Of a DNA stretch of 64,000 nucleotides, positions 6,672 to 15,088 are shown one piece after another. Position 1 is the first letter of the stretch; each line of letters begins with the position of its first letter. The DNA lies in assembly GCF_001942405.1 (NCBI RefSeq), contig NZ_MKKA01000008.1, positions 1 to 64,000 of the forward strand. The letters run 5' to 3'. The DNA is from Ornithinimicrobium sp. CNJ-824 (lineage in GTDB: Bacteria > Actinomycetota > Actinomycetes > Actinomycetales > Dermatophilaceae). The notes under the pieces were generated by a model. It saw only the letters and a program-made list of their open reading frames with translations, did not search any database and was not told the origin of the DNA. A program made the position numbers and the translations under genes.

Positions 6672-9241
6672 TCATCGCGAAGGACCAGACGGCTGGCGGG
6701 TAGCACCGTCATGGAGTCGGTGGCGCTCTGCCTGTCGTTGACCGGCTCGGAGCCTGTCGGGCGCGGCGTCTACCGTGGACGCGGAGGAGACCGGTGACGG
6801 CACCGTCAGTCGGCGGATGAGTCGGCTCTGGTGCCTGGCTGCCTGGGGTTCCTTGATGGGCGGACCCGCCGGGCTGGGCTCCGTGTCGGGGATCTCGTGG
6901 GCGGCTCGCCAGGCGGCGAGGTCGCTGATGAGCTGGTCGTCGACGTCCGGGGGCAGGGTCCGCCGCCATGGCGTGCGGTCGAACGCGCCGGCCTGGCTGG
7001 CTTCGTCGGCGAGGCGCTGCTTGAGGTCGTCGATCCGACGGGTGAGTCGGTCGAGGTAGTCGCTCGTCTCCGCGCCCTGCCGTAGGACGTCCGGGATGTC
7101 GGGCAGCCAGGGCAGGGGTGCGTCGCGGTGGGACGGTGCGGTGGCGCCGGCGATGCGCCAGGCGAGAGCGGCTGCGGGGTCGTCGGCCTCGGTGAGGGTC
7201 TGGGTGCCGCGGTACCAGGTTGCCTGCTCGACCACCCTGAGCGGCGAGGTTCCGTCGACCCAGCGCAGCGCGAGCTGGCCCCGCAGGTGGGGGTAGGCGG
7301 GTGCTCCGGTGATGCTGGGAACCCGCTGCTCGAGCGCGGCGTCCAGGTCCGCCATGCGCTCGGGTCCGAGGTGCTGCTGGGCCAGGACGGGCAGGGCGTC
7401 CTGGTAGGCCAGCACCGCCTGCCGCAGCATCCGGGCGGCGTCGCCGCGCTCGACGGTGGTGGCCGAGAGCCCGCGGCCGTCGCGGGAGAGGATGTCGATC
7501 AGCACCTGCCGCGGATCGAGCACCGTGCCTTGCCCCTCCGGGCCAACACCGTCCAGCGAGGCGCTGGGCGTGTCGAGGTAGAGGTGGTTGGTGGCCCGGC
7601 CGCGGGAGAGGGCGACGTACAGCGCCTGCCGGGACTCGGTTCCCGTGAGGACGGTGTGGGTGGTGTCCACGGTGGCGCCCTGGGCGCCGTGGATGGTGCT
7701 GGCGTACCCCAGCTGTACGTGCTCCGCCACGTACCCGGCCGGCAGGGTGAAGTTGGCAGGGCGGCTCCTGCGGCCGTCGCGGTGGCGTTCGACAATGATG
7801 CTCCCGGCAGGGTGGACGGCGAGGACGTGCCACCGGTCGCCGTTCTTGACCCAGGACCCATCTCCAGCGCGCAGGGCGCGGTCGTTGCGGCGGGTGATGA
7901 TCGTGTCGCCGGCGCTTGCGCGGGTGCCGTCGGCCAGGGCCACCTCGCGTCCGGGCGGTTGCCCGGCGGTGTCGAGGCGGTCGGTCCGGGCGCGCTGGTT
8001 CAGCTCACGCATGGTGTCCCGGGTCGCGGCCAGCAGCAGGCTCGACAAGCCGGCCTCCTGGTCGGCGGACCAGGCGGCGTACGCCGCCTCGACCACGTCC
8101 CCGGTGTCACCGGCGTGGACCCGGCCGTGGTCGAGGTAGTGGTCCAGTCCGGCGGGGTCACCATCGCGGACGGCGAGGGTGGCGATTCCTTCGGCGGGGG
8201 CGGTGAACCGGTGCAGCTCGGTCAGGGTCGCAGTGGTGCCGTGCGCGTGGCCCTGCTCGGCCAGGTCCCGGGAGATGCCACCGGCCGCCACGGCGGCCAG
8301 CTGCTGGTCGTCCCCGACCAGCCGCACGCTGCCACCGGCGTCGACGACATGCTGGACCACGGCCGCGAGGTCGCCGGTGCCGGCCATGCCTGCCTCGTCG
8401 ATCAGCACCAACGTCCCCGGGCCGACGGCTCCGCCCAAGTCAGACGTCGTCCCGGTTCCCGGTGAGGCACCTGCCGCGCCCTTCTGGTGGAGGTGGTTGG
8501 CAAGGGTGTCGGCATGAATGCCGGTGGCGCGTCCGAGCTCCTCGGCCGCGACCGCCGTAGGTGCCAGCCCGAGGACGGTGCCGCCTGATTCCTCCCAGAT
8601 CCGAGCCAGCACCCGTAGGGCAGCGGTCTTCCCCGCGCCGGCCGGGGCGAGAGCGACCTGGATCCGGCACCCGCTCGTGGCCAGGGTGCCGACCATTGCC
8701 ACCTGAGACCGGTCCAGTCCCGGACCGTCTCCACTCTGGCCGGCCAGGACGTCCTCCACGACGACCCGGTCGGCCTGGCGGCCGTCGCGGCGCAACCCCA
8801 GGCCGAGGAGCTCCTCTTCGGCGGCCAGGATCGCCCTCGAGGTGTAGGCCTGCTGCCGTGCACCGTGTGCGCGGACTGCCCGTCCGGGCGGCGCAGAACC
8901 TCCGGCTCGCCCAGCTCCGGCGGCACCCCGACCGGCACCGAGAAGCCGTGCAAGACCCATCGCTGGACGTCACGTTGGTACGCCTCGAGCTTCTCCAGGG
9001 GGACCTGCGCGGTGCGGAGCTGGCGCAGGGTCTCGGCGCGCACGTGCCACACCTGCCACGTCGCCCGCGCGCCCTCCAGGACCTTCAGGACACGTGCGGC
9101 GACGACCTGGGGACGCACGTCCCCACCACGTCCCCGGAAACGTCCCTGGAGCGTCCCCACCCCGTGACCTGCGGCGATGCCCGCGTCTCTGCCACGTCCA
9201 CGGTCGCGTCCCCACCCCGCCCCCAGTGCCGACGCGACCAT
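6672..9241 (-). pseudogene. MobF/TraA-type conjugative relaxase-helicase, truncated and frameshifted
   Basis: The main frame carries a RecD-like helicase: Walker A APAGAGKTAALRV, Walker B LVLIDEAGM, TIHGAQGATVDTTH and ALSRGRATNHLYL. The upstream part (RATWQVWHVRAETLRQLR, then LRRPDGQSAHTVHG) is in another frame, and the two join near 8855-8870 (TVHG to QQAYTSRAIL). These are hallmarks of the C-terminal half of TrwC/TraA relaxases of actinobacterial plasmids and integrative elements. The N-terminal relaxase domain with its catalytic tyrosines and histidines is absent, and the 5' end fades out near 9110 into repeats. The C-terminus also looks replaced. It is a dead remnant of conjugative DNA. 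Confidence 0.75.
9109..9216. repeat. Helically phased CGTCCCC repeats (iteron-like)
   Basis: CGTCCC(C/T) begins at 9118, 9129, 9141 and 9152, spacings of 11, 12 and 11 bases, so all copies face the same side of the helix. The first copy is paired with an inverted one (GGGGACG, 9109-9115), making a 16-base near-palindrome. Another CGTCCCCACC is at 9207. Phased direct repeats of this kind are typical of binding arrays in plasmid origins or transfer/partition loci. They sit exactly between the truncated relaxase and the tRNA. Confidence 0.5.
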
Positions 9242-9322
9242 CTCCTCCGGGGTCTTTCCGGGAATCGACCTGGGCGGCAGTCTCTAGGCGTCAGCAACTC
9301 ATTGACCTGCACAGATGTGACG

Positions 9323-9395
9323 TGCCCCCGGCAGGATTCGAACCTGCGACACCCGCTTTAGGAGAGCGGTGCTCTATCCCCTGAGCTACGAGGGC
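9323..9395 (-). tRNA. tRNA-Arg (anticodon CCU)
   Basis: The minus strand folds into a complete cloverleaf: acceptor arms GCCCTCG and CGGGGGC, D-arm GCTCAGGGGATAGAGC, anticodon stem-loop CCGCTCTCCTAAAGCGG (loop CTCCTAA, anticodon CCT) and T-arm GCAGGTTCGAATCCTGC. The discriminator base is A and CCA is not encoded. Its 3' end faces the accessory region at 1-9.3 kb. The 3' halves of tRNA genes are classic integrase attachment sites. Confidence 0.95.
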
Positions 9396-9445
9396 AGACC
9401 CGGCCGGGTGGCCGGGCGCGGGGTCGATCTTCTCACGTCGGGCGC

Positions 9446-9910
9446 TCAGGAGGCGACGGCGGCCGCGAGCCGGTTGAGGCTCTCCTCCATCTGCTCCTCG
9501 GAGACGAGCGGAAGGCTGATCTTCTTGAGCAGCTCCTGGTCGGTGACGTTGCTCCAGTCGTAGGTGTGGCGCACCTCGGTGCTGTCCGGCCCCTGCGGCA
9601 CCAGCTCCCACACCCACTGCCAGCCCTTGGGCTCGGTCCCTGCGGGGGCGGTCTGCCAGGCGAGCAGCTTGCCCTCCTCGTATCCGGTCACGTGGTTGTC
9701 GGTCTGGTAGTCCCCGCCCATGTGCTCCCCGGACATGTTCATCGTGAACGTCTGGCCGGTGCCGGTGATCCGGTCGCCGTGGTCGACCGACCGGACGAAA
9801 CCTGCCCCGTCGATCTGGACGTGGTGCTCGGGGAGGGACAGGACGTCGAAGATGTCCTTGGCGGAGGCGTCGATGGTGCGGGTCACGGTGATGCTCTTCT
9901 GGTCGCTCAT
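9446..9910 (-). CDS. SRPBCC (START-like) family protein
   Basis: The 154-residue protein has the signature of the polyketide-cyclase/START fold: ITVTRTIDASAKDIFDVLSL at the N-terminus, a beta-rich centre (GEHMGGDYQTDNHVTGYEEG, then WVWELVPQGPDSTEVRHTYDW) and the closing helix EEQMEESLNRLAAAV. Such proteins bind hydrophobic ligands in a helix-grip cavity; no ligand can be deduced. It is the first backbone gene after the tRNA. Confidence 0.8.
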   Translation of the reverse strand: MSDQKSITVTRTIDASAKDIFDVLSLPEHHVQIDGAGFVRSVDHGDRITGTGQTFTMNMSGEHMGGDYQTDNHVTGYEEGKLLAWQTAPAGTEPKGWQWVWELVPQGPDSTEVRHTYDWSNVTDQELLKKISLPLVSEEQMEESLNRLAAAVAS

Positions 9911-9999
9911 CCTTCGACGCTAACGGGGCTTCCGGACACGCGCGACCGGGCACCGCCCCCGGACAGCTCCGCCGCCGGCCGGCGCCGACCCGTGGGCGC

Positions 10000-12801
10000 T
10001 CAGGCGCTCCGGTCCAGGGAGGCGGGCCGTCGGTCCTCGACGTCCGCGCGACCTGAAGACACTGCGACCGGGTCCTCCGGGTCCAGCCGGATCGTGCGGG
10101 CGCCGGGCACGGAGGCGTAGCGACCCGGGGTGCAGGTGAGCAGGACCACCTGCAGGTCCGTGTCCGGCCCGGCGGTCGCTCCCAGCACCTCCCCCATCCT
10201 CCGCAGCCGCGCCGGGTCGCTGTAGCCGAGGGCGTCGTCGATGACGACGGGCACCCCCTGCGCCGGCTCGACCAGCCTCGACACGGCCAACCGGGCCAGG
10301 ATGCCCAGCTGCTCCTTGGCCCCGCCGGACAGCTCCTCGAAAGGCACGGTGGAACCTTCCAGGCTGCGGGCACGGAGCGAGAGCTCCTCGTCGACGGTCA
10401 CCGCGAACGTCGGCCCGTAGACCTGCCGTCCGAGCCGGTCCAGCGCCTCGGTGAAGGGCCGCACGTAGGCACGGTGGGCCGCGTCCCGGTGGCTGTGCAG
10501 GGTGGTGCGCAGGTGCCTGACCGCGCGTGCACGCCGGTCGAGGGCCGCCAGCCGACGCTCCGCCTCGTCGAGGCCGGCCTCGGCCAGCTCGTACAGCTCC
10601 TGACGCCCTTCGCTGGCGGCCAGCTCCACCTGGCCGGAGAGCGTGTGCAGCACCTCCCGGGCACGGTCCGCCTCCTCGGTGAGCCGGGCCGAGCGTCGCT
10701 CGGCCTCGTGGGCGCGGGCGGCGACCCTGTCGGCGTCCGCGGCGGTCTCGGCCGCCGCGGCACGCTCCAGCTCGGCGGCCGCGGCGGACTCCTCCGCCGC
10801 GCACCGTTCGGCGGCGACCGCGAGTGCATCGTCCTGGACGTCGGCGCGTGCGGACCGCACGGCTGCCTCCAGGTCGACCAGGCGTGTCCGGTCGGCCTCG
10901 AGCCGGTAGGCCAGCCGGTCCACCGCCGCCACGACGTCGGCGGCGCGCCGGCGGCACTGCTCCACGCTCGTCGTCGCCACGTCCAGACGCCGACGGCACC
11001 GGCTCAGGTCCTCGGCCGCGGCGCGCTCGGTCGTCCGGGCCGCATCGACGTCCTCAGGGAGGGGCTGCGCGTCCTGGCGCGCTCCCCGGAGCATGGCCTC
11101 GTCCTCGACCCGTGCTCGCAGGGCCGCGAGCTCGCGACGAAGCGGCCCAGGCAGGTCGCCACCCTCGACCACGTCGACCGCGCCGTTGCCGGTCGTCCCC
11201 TGCGCGGCCAGGAGCGTCTCCACCTCGCGCTCGAGCTCGCGGACAGCGGCTGCGCTCTCCCTGGTCCGGGTCGCCAGCTCGCGGGCCTCGTCGACGTCGG
11301 TGCACCCCAGCCGGTCGAGGGCCGCCTGCAGGGCGGCGTGCGAGACCTCGAGGTCGGCCCGCCGCTGCTCGGCGTCGGAGCCGGTGCCGACCCGGATGCG
11401 CACGGCTCCCGGCACCGTCACCTCCAGGTCCTGGGTGACCCGGAAGGTGCCCGTGGTGGCCGGCCCCACCCGTCGACCCCCGTCCGCACCGTCCTCCACC
11501 CCGCCGACGAGCGCCACGTCCACGTCGGCCCCGAGCGACTCGACCACGACGCTGGCGCTGGCCTGCTCGTGCCGGGCGGTGAGCACGGCCAGGTCCTGCT
11601 CCTGACGCTCCAGGGCGCGCAGCTCCTCGGCCGTCACAGGGGTCCGCGGCACCGCGGCCCGCGCCTGGGCGAGCTGCGCGCCACGCCGCTGCAGCCGGTC
11701 GGCCAGGCCCTGACGCTCGGCCAGCCTGGCGCGGTCGTGGCAGTGGTCCAGGTCCGCGCGGGCCGTGCGCAGCGCCTCCTCGGCCGCCGCGACGGCCTGC
11801 TCGGCCGCGCGACGCTGGTCCTCGGCCTCGGTCAGGGCGGGGGCCAGCCCCTGCGCCTGGGCCTCCAGGTCCGCCAGGGCCTGCTCGTCCTCCTGCACCC
11901 GCGTGGTCAGTCCGTCGAGGTCCGCCACCAGCCGTCTCCTGGCGTCCAGCTCGCGCCGGGCGGCCCGGGACCGTTCCTGGGCGAGCCGGTGGGCCTCGGT
12001 GGCGCCGCGCCGGGCGGCGCGGACGACCTCGAGCTCCTCCAGACGCTGCTGGGCCTCCCTCGCCTCGTCGCGCGCCGCGACGAGGCGCTGGTCCGCATCA
12101 GCGAGCTCGGTCCGTGCGGCCTGCTGCCGGTCCAGGAGCAGGTTCGCCTCCTCGAGGAGCCGGTGCGCCTCGGCCACCTCCTGCTGGGCCCGGTGGTGGG
12201 CCTCGATGGCGGAGCGGTAGTCGCCGGTGGGGCGCCCCGCCCGGGCGGTGAAGTAGCGCCGGTACTCCTCCTCGACCGCGTCGAGCACGCGCTCGCCGTC
12301 ACCGTCGTGCGTGTGCGCCTCGACGGCGGCGTCGAGGGCCTCACGCAACGCCCCGCTCCCCACGAGGGGGGCGACGGCCCCGTCACCGGACTGGGTCAGG
12401 CGCAGGGCCCGCCACAGCGTCCGGTCGAGGGCACCGTCGAGCAGCTGGTCCAGCCGCGCCTGCGCCGCCGACCCCGTGAGGTGCTCCGGCGCCGACCCCA
12501 GGACGTCGAGCTCCACCAGGGGGGACCGGAGCCACCGCTTGGCGATGCGGATCCGTCGGCCTGCCACGGTGAGCTCGGCCTCCACGAACGGGCCGACGTC
12601 ACGGCCGACGGGCTGCAGAGAGCGCGCCAGGGCGCTGGCCGAGGTGCACCGCAGGTCCAGGAGCCGGTCGAAGGCCTCCACCAGGGTCGTCTTGCCCACC
12701 TCGTTGGGCCCCTCGAGGACGACGACGCCCCGGTCGGGCAGGTCGACCGTGCGGTCGGCCACCCCCTTGACGTCCCGCAGGGTGATCCGGTGCAGCCTCA
12801 T
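10000..12801 (-). CDS. SbcC/YhaN-like SMC-type ATPase
   Basis: The 933-residue protein starts MRLHRITLRDVKG and has Walker A GPNEVGKTT at residues 31-39. A very long alanine/glutamate/arginine-rich coiled coil follows. Near the C-terminus come the ABC signature (ELSGGAKEQLGILARL) and Walker B (VPVVIDDALG). No CxxC zinc hook is visible in the coiled coil. Together with the metallophosphoesterase gene that overlaps it by ATGA it forms an SbcCD (Mre11-Rad50)-type pair for processing DNA ends. GPNEVGKT is typical of the YhaN/AAA_27 subgroup rather than canonical SbcC. Confidence 0.75.
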   Translation of the reverse strand: MRLHRITLRDVKGVADRTVDLPDRGVVVLEGPNEVGKTTLVEAFDRLLDLRCTSASALARSLQPVGRDVGPFVEAELTVAGRRIRIAKRWLRSPLVELDVLGSAPEHLTGSAAQARLDQLLDGALDRTLWRALRLTQSGDGAVAPLVGSGALREALDAAVEAHTHDGDGERVLDAVEEEYRRYFTARAGRPTGDYRSAIEAHHRAQQEVAEAHRLLEEANLLLDRQQAARTELADADQRLVAARDEAREAQQRLEELEVVRAARRGATEAHRLAQERSRAARRELDARRRLVADLDGLTTRVQEDEQALADLEAQAQGLAPALTEAEDQRRAAEQAVAAAEEALRTARADLDHCHDRARLAERQGLADRLQRRGAQLAQARAAVPRTPVTAEELRALERQEQDLAVLTARHEQASASVVVESLGADVDVALVGGVEDGADGGRRVGPATTGTFRVTQDLEVTVPGAVRIRVGTGSDAEQRRADLEVSHAALQAALDRLGCTDVDEARELATRTRESAAAVRELEREVETLLAAQGTTGNGAVDVVEGGDLPGPLRRELAALRARVEDEAMLRGARQDAQPLPEDVDAARTTERAAAEDLSRCRRRLDVATTSVEQCRRRAADVVAAVDRLAYRLEADRTRLVDLEAAVRSARADVQDDALAVAAERCAAEESAAAAELERAAAAETAADADRVAARAHEAERRSARLTEEADRAREVLHTLSGQVELAASEGRQELYELAEAGLDEAERRLAALDRRARAVRHLRTTLHSHRDAAHRAYVRPFTEALDRLGRQVYGPTFAVTVDEELSLRARSLEGSTVPFEELSGGAKEQLGILARLAVSRLVEPAQGVPVVIDDALGYSDPARLRRMGEVLGATAGPDTDLQVVLLTCTPGRYASVPGARTIRLDPEDPVAVSSGRADVEDRRPASLDRSA

Positions 12802-14033
12802 GCCGACCCCCTCGTGAGCCGGTAGAGCAGCGCGAGCGCGTCGCGGGCGCTCTCCTCGTCGTCGGGCCGACCGGCGACGAACGTCGAGGCGGACGCCGCC
12901 CCTCTCCCGGACCCTGCCGTGGCCGTCGGCACGGACGGTGGGCCGCCGGCCCGTGCCGCGACCTGGATCTCGGCCGCCGCTGCGGCGATGAAGCCGCCGA
13001 CCGTCAGCGTCTCCCACGCGTCGTCGTCCCCCTCGACGACCACCACGTCCTGGTGGCGGTCGCGTTCGACCAGGGCCCCGAGCTGGTCGCGGTGCCGTTC
13101 CCGGAGCGCGTCCAGGCGGGCCAGGTCGGGCACGGTCAGGGTGCCCGCCAGCTGCAGGTGCACGATCGTGCGGTCCTTGTCGGGGAGGTCGTCCAGCTCG
13201 CGGTCGAGCGCGGCGAGGTCCGGCTCGCCGTCCACCCGACGGTCGACCACGCGGAACGACCACGTCGCCACCCGGTGGGGGGTCACCCGGGCGACCTCCT
13301 CCCGCCGGGGGTCGAGGTCCACGACGAGGACGTCGCCGGGGGCGACCTCGGTCTCCCGGGTCGGCTCGGGGGCCCCGGAGTAGCGCAGGTCGGTGCGACC
13401 GGCGACGGTCGTCCGCGAGTGCCGGTCGCCCAGCGCGACGTAGTGCACCCGGCCCTCCTCGAGCGCGGCCACCAGGGGCCCGGTACGGATGGTGCTGTCG
13501 CTGCGGCGGTCGGGGTCCAGCTCGTCGACGGCCCCGTGGCCCACGACGACTCGGACGACCCCGTCGGGGGCCGGCCCGGAGGGCACCGTGGCCAGCGCCT
13601 CGGCGACGAGGTCACGGCCGGGGTGCTTGCTCTCCCAGGGAGCCGCGACCAGCTCCACCCCCGGGGCCACCTCGTGGATCCCCGCACGGTCCAGCACGTG
13701 GACGTGGTCGGGCGCCTCGGTCCGGAAGAGCTCGCTGCGGTAGATCGAGGCGGCGTCCAGCGGGTCGTGGTTGCCGGGCAGGAGGTAGACGGGCACGGGG
13801 ACCGACCGGAGCGCGTCGAGCGCGCGACGGACCGTCTGCGGGGTCAGGTGGTTGCTCTCGAAGACGTCTCCGCAGACGACGACGAGGTCGCAGCCCTGGT
13901 CGCGGGCGACTCCGCCCAGCCGTCGCACCGCGTCGGCCCGCGCCGCGGTGAACCGCGCCTGTGCCTCGGGCTCCAGGAAGCGCCGGGTCATGCCGATCTG
14001 CCAGTCGGCGGTGTGCAGCAGCCGGACTCCCAC
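12798..14033 (-). CDS. SbcD-like DNA repair metallophosphoesterase
   Basis: The 411-residue protein contains calcineurin-like motifs: HTADWQIG near the start, VVCGDVFE, LLPGNHD, and GHGAVDEL. In canonical SbcD/Mre11 the first motif is DxH; here the position after Asp10-Trp11 is Gln12, so one metal ligand is replaced, a variant I associate with a subgroup of these nucleases. A C-terminal extension of about 60 residues is glycine/alanine-rich. The stop overlaps the ATPase start as ATGA, so the two subunits are translationally coupled. A role in repair of DNA ends is inferred from the pair. Confidence 0.75.
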   Translation of the reverse strand: MGVRLLHTADWQIGMTRRFLEPEAQARFTAARADAVRRLGGVARDQGCDLVVVCGDVFESNHLTPQTVRRALDALRSVPVPVYLLPGNHDPLDAASIYRSELFRTEAPDHVHVLDRAGIHEVAPGVELVAAPWESKHPGRDLVAEALATVPSGPAPDGVVRVVVGHGAVDELDPDRRSDSTIRTGPLVAALEEGRVHYVALGDRHSRTTVAGRTDLRYSGAPEPTRETEVAPGDVLVVDLDPRREEVARVTPHRVATWSFRVVDRRVDGEPDLAALDRELDDLPDKDRTIVHLQLAGTLTVPDLARLDALRERHRDQLGALVERDRHQDVVVVEGDDDAWETLTVGGFIAAAAAEIQVAARAGGPPSVPTATAGSGRGAASASTFVAGRPDDEESARDALALLYRLTRGSA

Positions 14034-14178
14034 CCTCGCCCTCCTCGACCTCGATCGGCATCAGCGCCCGGTTCCTCGTCCCGGGCCTCCATCTGCTGAC
14101 CACCGTAGGAGGTGGCACCGACAGACCCCCGCAGCAGGGGCCGTGTCGCCTCCGGGCCGTGCCCGGGGGCCGTCCGCC

Positions 14179-14532
14179 TCAGCGCCCCAGGGCCGACCAG
14201 GTGAGCAGGACGGCGGCCAGGCCACCCCCGAGCGAGCCCCCCAGCACCCGGGCCGCGACGCGCCACCGGCCCTGGACGGCGGCCCACCAGACCTGGGCGG
14301 CGAGCGTGCTCCACGAGGTCAGGGCCCCGCACACCCCGGTCGTCAGCAGCAGCACGACCGGCGCGGGCCATCCCGTGGCCCGGAGCACGATCGCGGTCAG
14401 CGCGGCCGACCCGACCACGTTCGCCAGGGCCAGGCCCGCCCCCTCCCCCAGCCACCGTGCCAGGGCCCAGCGCAGGACCGCGCCGACTGCACCTCCCGCG
14501 GCGACGGCCAGGGCGGCCAACCAGGGCGTCAT
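14179..14532 (-). CDS. crcB: Fluoride ion channel Fluc/CrcB, subunit 2
   Basis: The 117-residue four-helix membrane protein shows the family start GGAVGAVLRWALARWL, the asparagine helix break LALANVVGSAALT, and the GVCGALTSWSTLAAQ segment that corresponds to the GFCGGFTTFS pore box. Fluc channels are dual-topology dimers that expel fluoride. Here two genes overlap by ATGA, the arrangement of heterodimeric Fluc pairs. In this copy the phenylalanine box is degenerate (TSWS rather than TTFS). Confidence 0.88.
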   Translation of the reverse strand: MTPWLAALAVAAGGAVGAVLRWALARWLGEGAGLALANVVGSAALTAIVLRATGWPAPVVLLLTTGVCGALTSWSTLAAQVWWAAVQGRWRVAARVLGGSLGGGLAAVLLTWSALGR

Positions 14533-14963
14533 GGGGCGCCGCCGTGGGAGGGAGGCGTGGGGATGCCGTGGTGAGGACGCACGGGTATGCCGAGCACGCG
14601 CCCCGCGAGCAACGCCCCCGCGGCGAGCGCGGCGAGGCACAGCACCGGGGTCAGGCCCAGGTGGACCAGCGCGGAGGTCCGCTCGGCGGAGGGGACGACG
14701 CGGGCCCACACCGCATACCCGGAGAAGGTCGTGAAGCCCCCGAGCACCCCGGTGCCGAGGAGGGGAGGAGCCCAGACGGGGACCGACCGAAGCCGGCGCC
14801 AGGTGAGGAGCACCCCCATGATGAGGCACCCCAGGACGTTGACCAGCAGGGTCCCCACGTGGCCTCCGCCCCATGCCTCCACCCACCCCTCCAGCCCCCA
14901 GCGGAGGAGGGAGCCGACCGCGCCGCCGAGGGCGACGAGGAGCACCACCGCACCGCCGGACAC
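14529..14963 (-). CDS. crcB: Fluoride ion channel Fluc/CrcB, subunit 1
   Basis: The 144-residue protein has GGAVGSLLRWGLEGW, VNVLGCLIMGVLL and the intact pore motif GVLGGFTTFSGYA. The start is set at GTG 14963 because the longer open frame adds an arginine-rich, non-hydrophobic leader. It is the first gene of the two-gene fluoride-export operon and is divergent from the CNNM genes. The shared intergenic region is only about 35 bases up to the plus-strand leader ORF. Confidence 0.88.
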   Translation of the reverse strand: MSGGAVVLLVALGGAVGSLLRWGLEGWVEAWGGGHVGTLLVNVLGCLIMGVLLTWRRLRSVPVWAPPLLGTGVLGGFTTFSGYAVWARVVPSAERTSALVHLGLTPVLCLAALAAGALLAGRVLGIPVRPHHGIPTPPSHGGAP

Positions 14964-14986
14964 GCCGAGAACCCTACTGCCCGCCG

Positions 14987-15088
14987 TACACTGGGCGGAT
15001 GAACGACGCGTCATCCACCGACCACCCCGGTAGTACCGGGCCGGGCTCGCCCCGGCTGCACATCCTCGGGGAGGGGACCCCGTGCTGA
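14987..15088 (+). promoter_or_regulatory. Leaderless promoter and 29-codon leader ORF before the CNNM operon
   Basis: A -10 box TACACT (14987-14992) is followed after exactly six bases by ATG 14999, so transcription should start at the A of the ATG (leaderless). This opens MNDASSTDHPGSTGPGSPRL, then HILGEGTPC, and stops at 15086-15088, overlapping the GTG start (15082) of the first CNNM gene. The leader contains several proline codons and its last codons span the GGGGAGGGG ribosome binding site (15068-15076). Its translation must therefore affect access to the main start. A regulatory role is inference. Confidence 0.5.

Noticed and set aside
7128..8465. 445-codon plus-strand ORF opposite the relaxase remnant
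   Set aside because: Antisense shadow; the minus strand carries the complete RecD-like helicase motifs.
9169..9384. Plus-strand ORF ending in a GFEPATPALGERCSIP-like tail
   Set aside because: The tail is translation of the antisense of tRNA-Arg; the rest lies in the repeat region and has no domain.
1..9395. Integrase or second attachment site of the element
   Set aside because: No tyrosine or serine recombinase frame and no second copy of the tRNA 3' end were found in the window.
10474..12825. 783-codon plus-strand ORF opposite the SMC-type ATPase
   Set aside because: High GC leaves antisense frames open; the product is low-complexity Gly/Arg/Leu text, while the minus strand has Walker and signature motifs in order.
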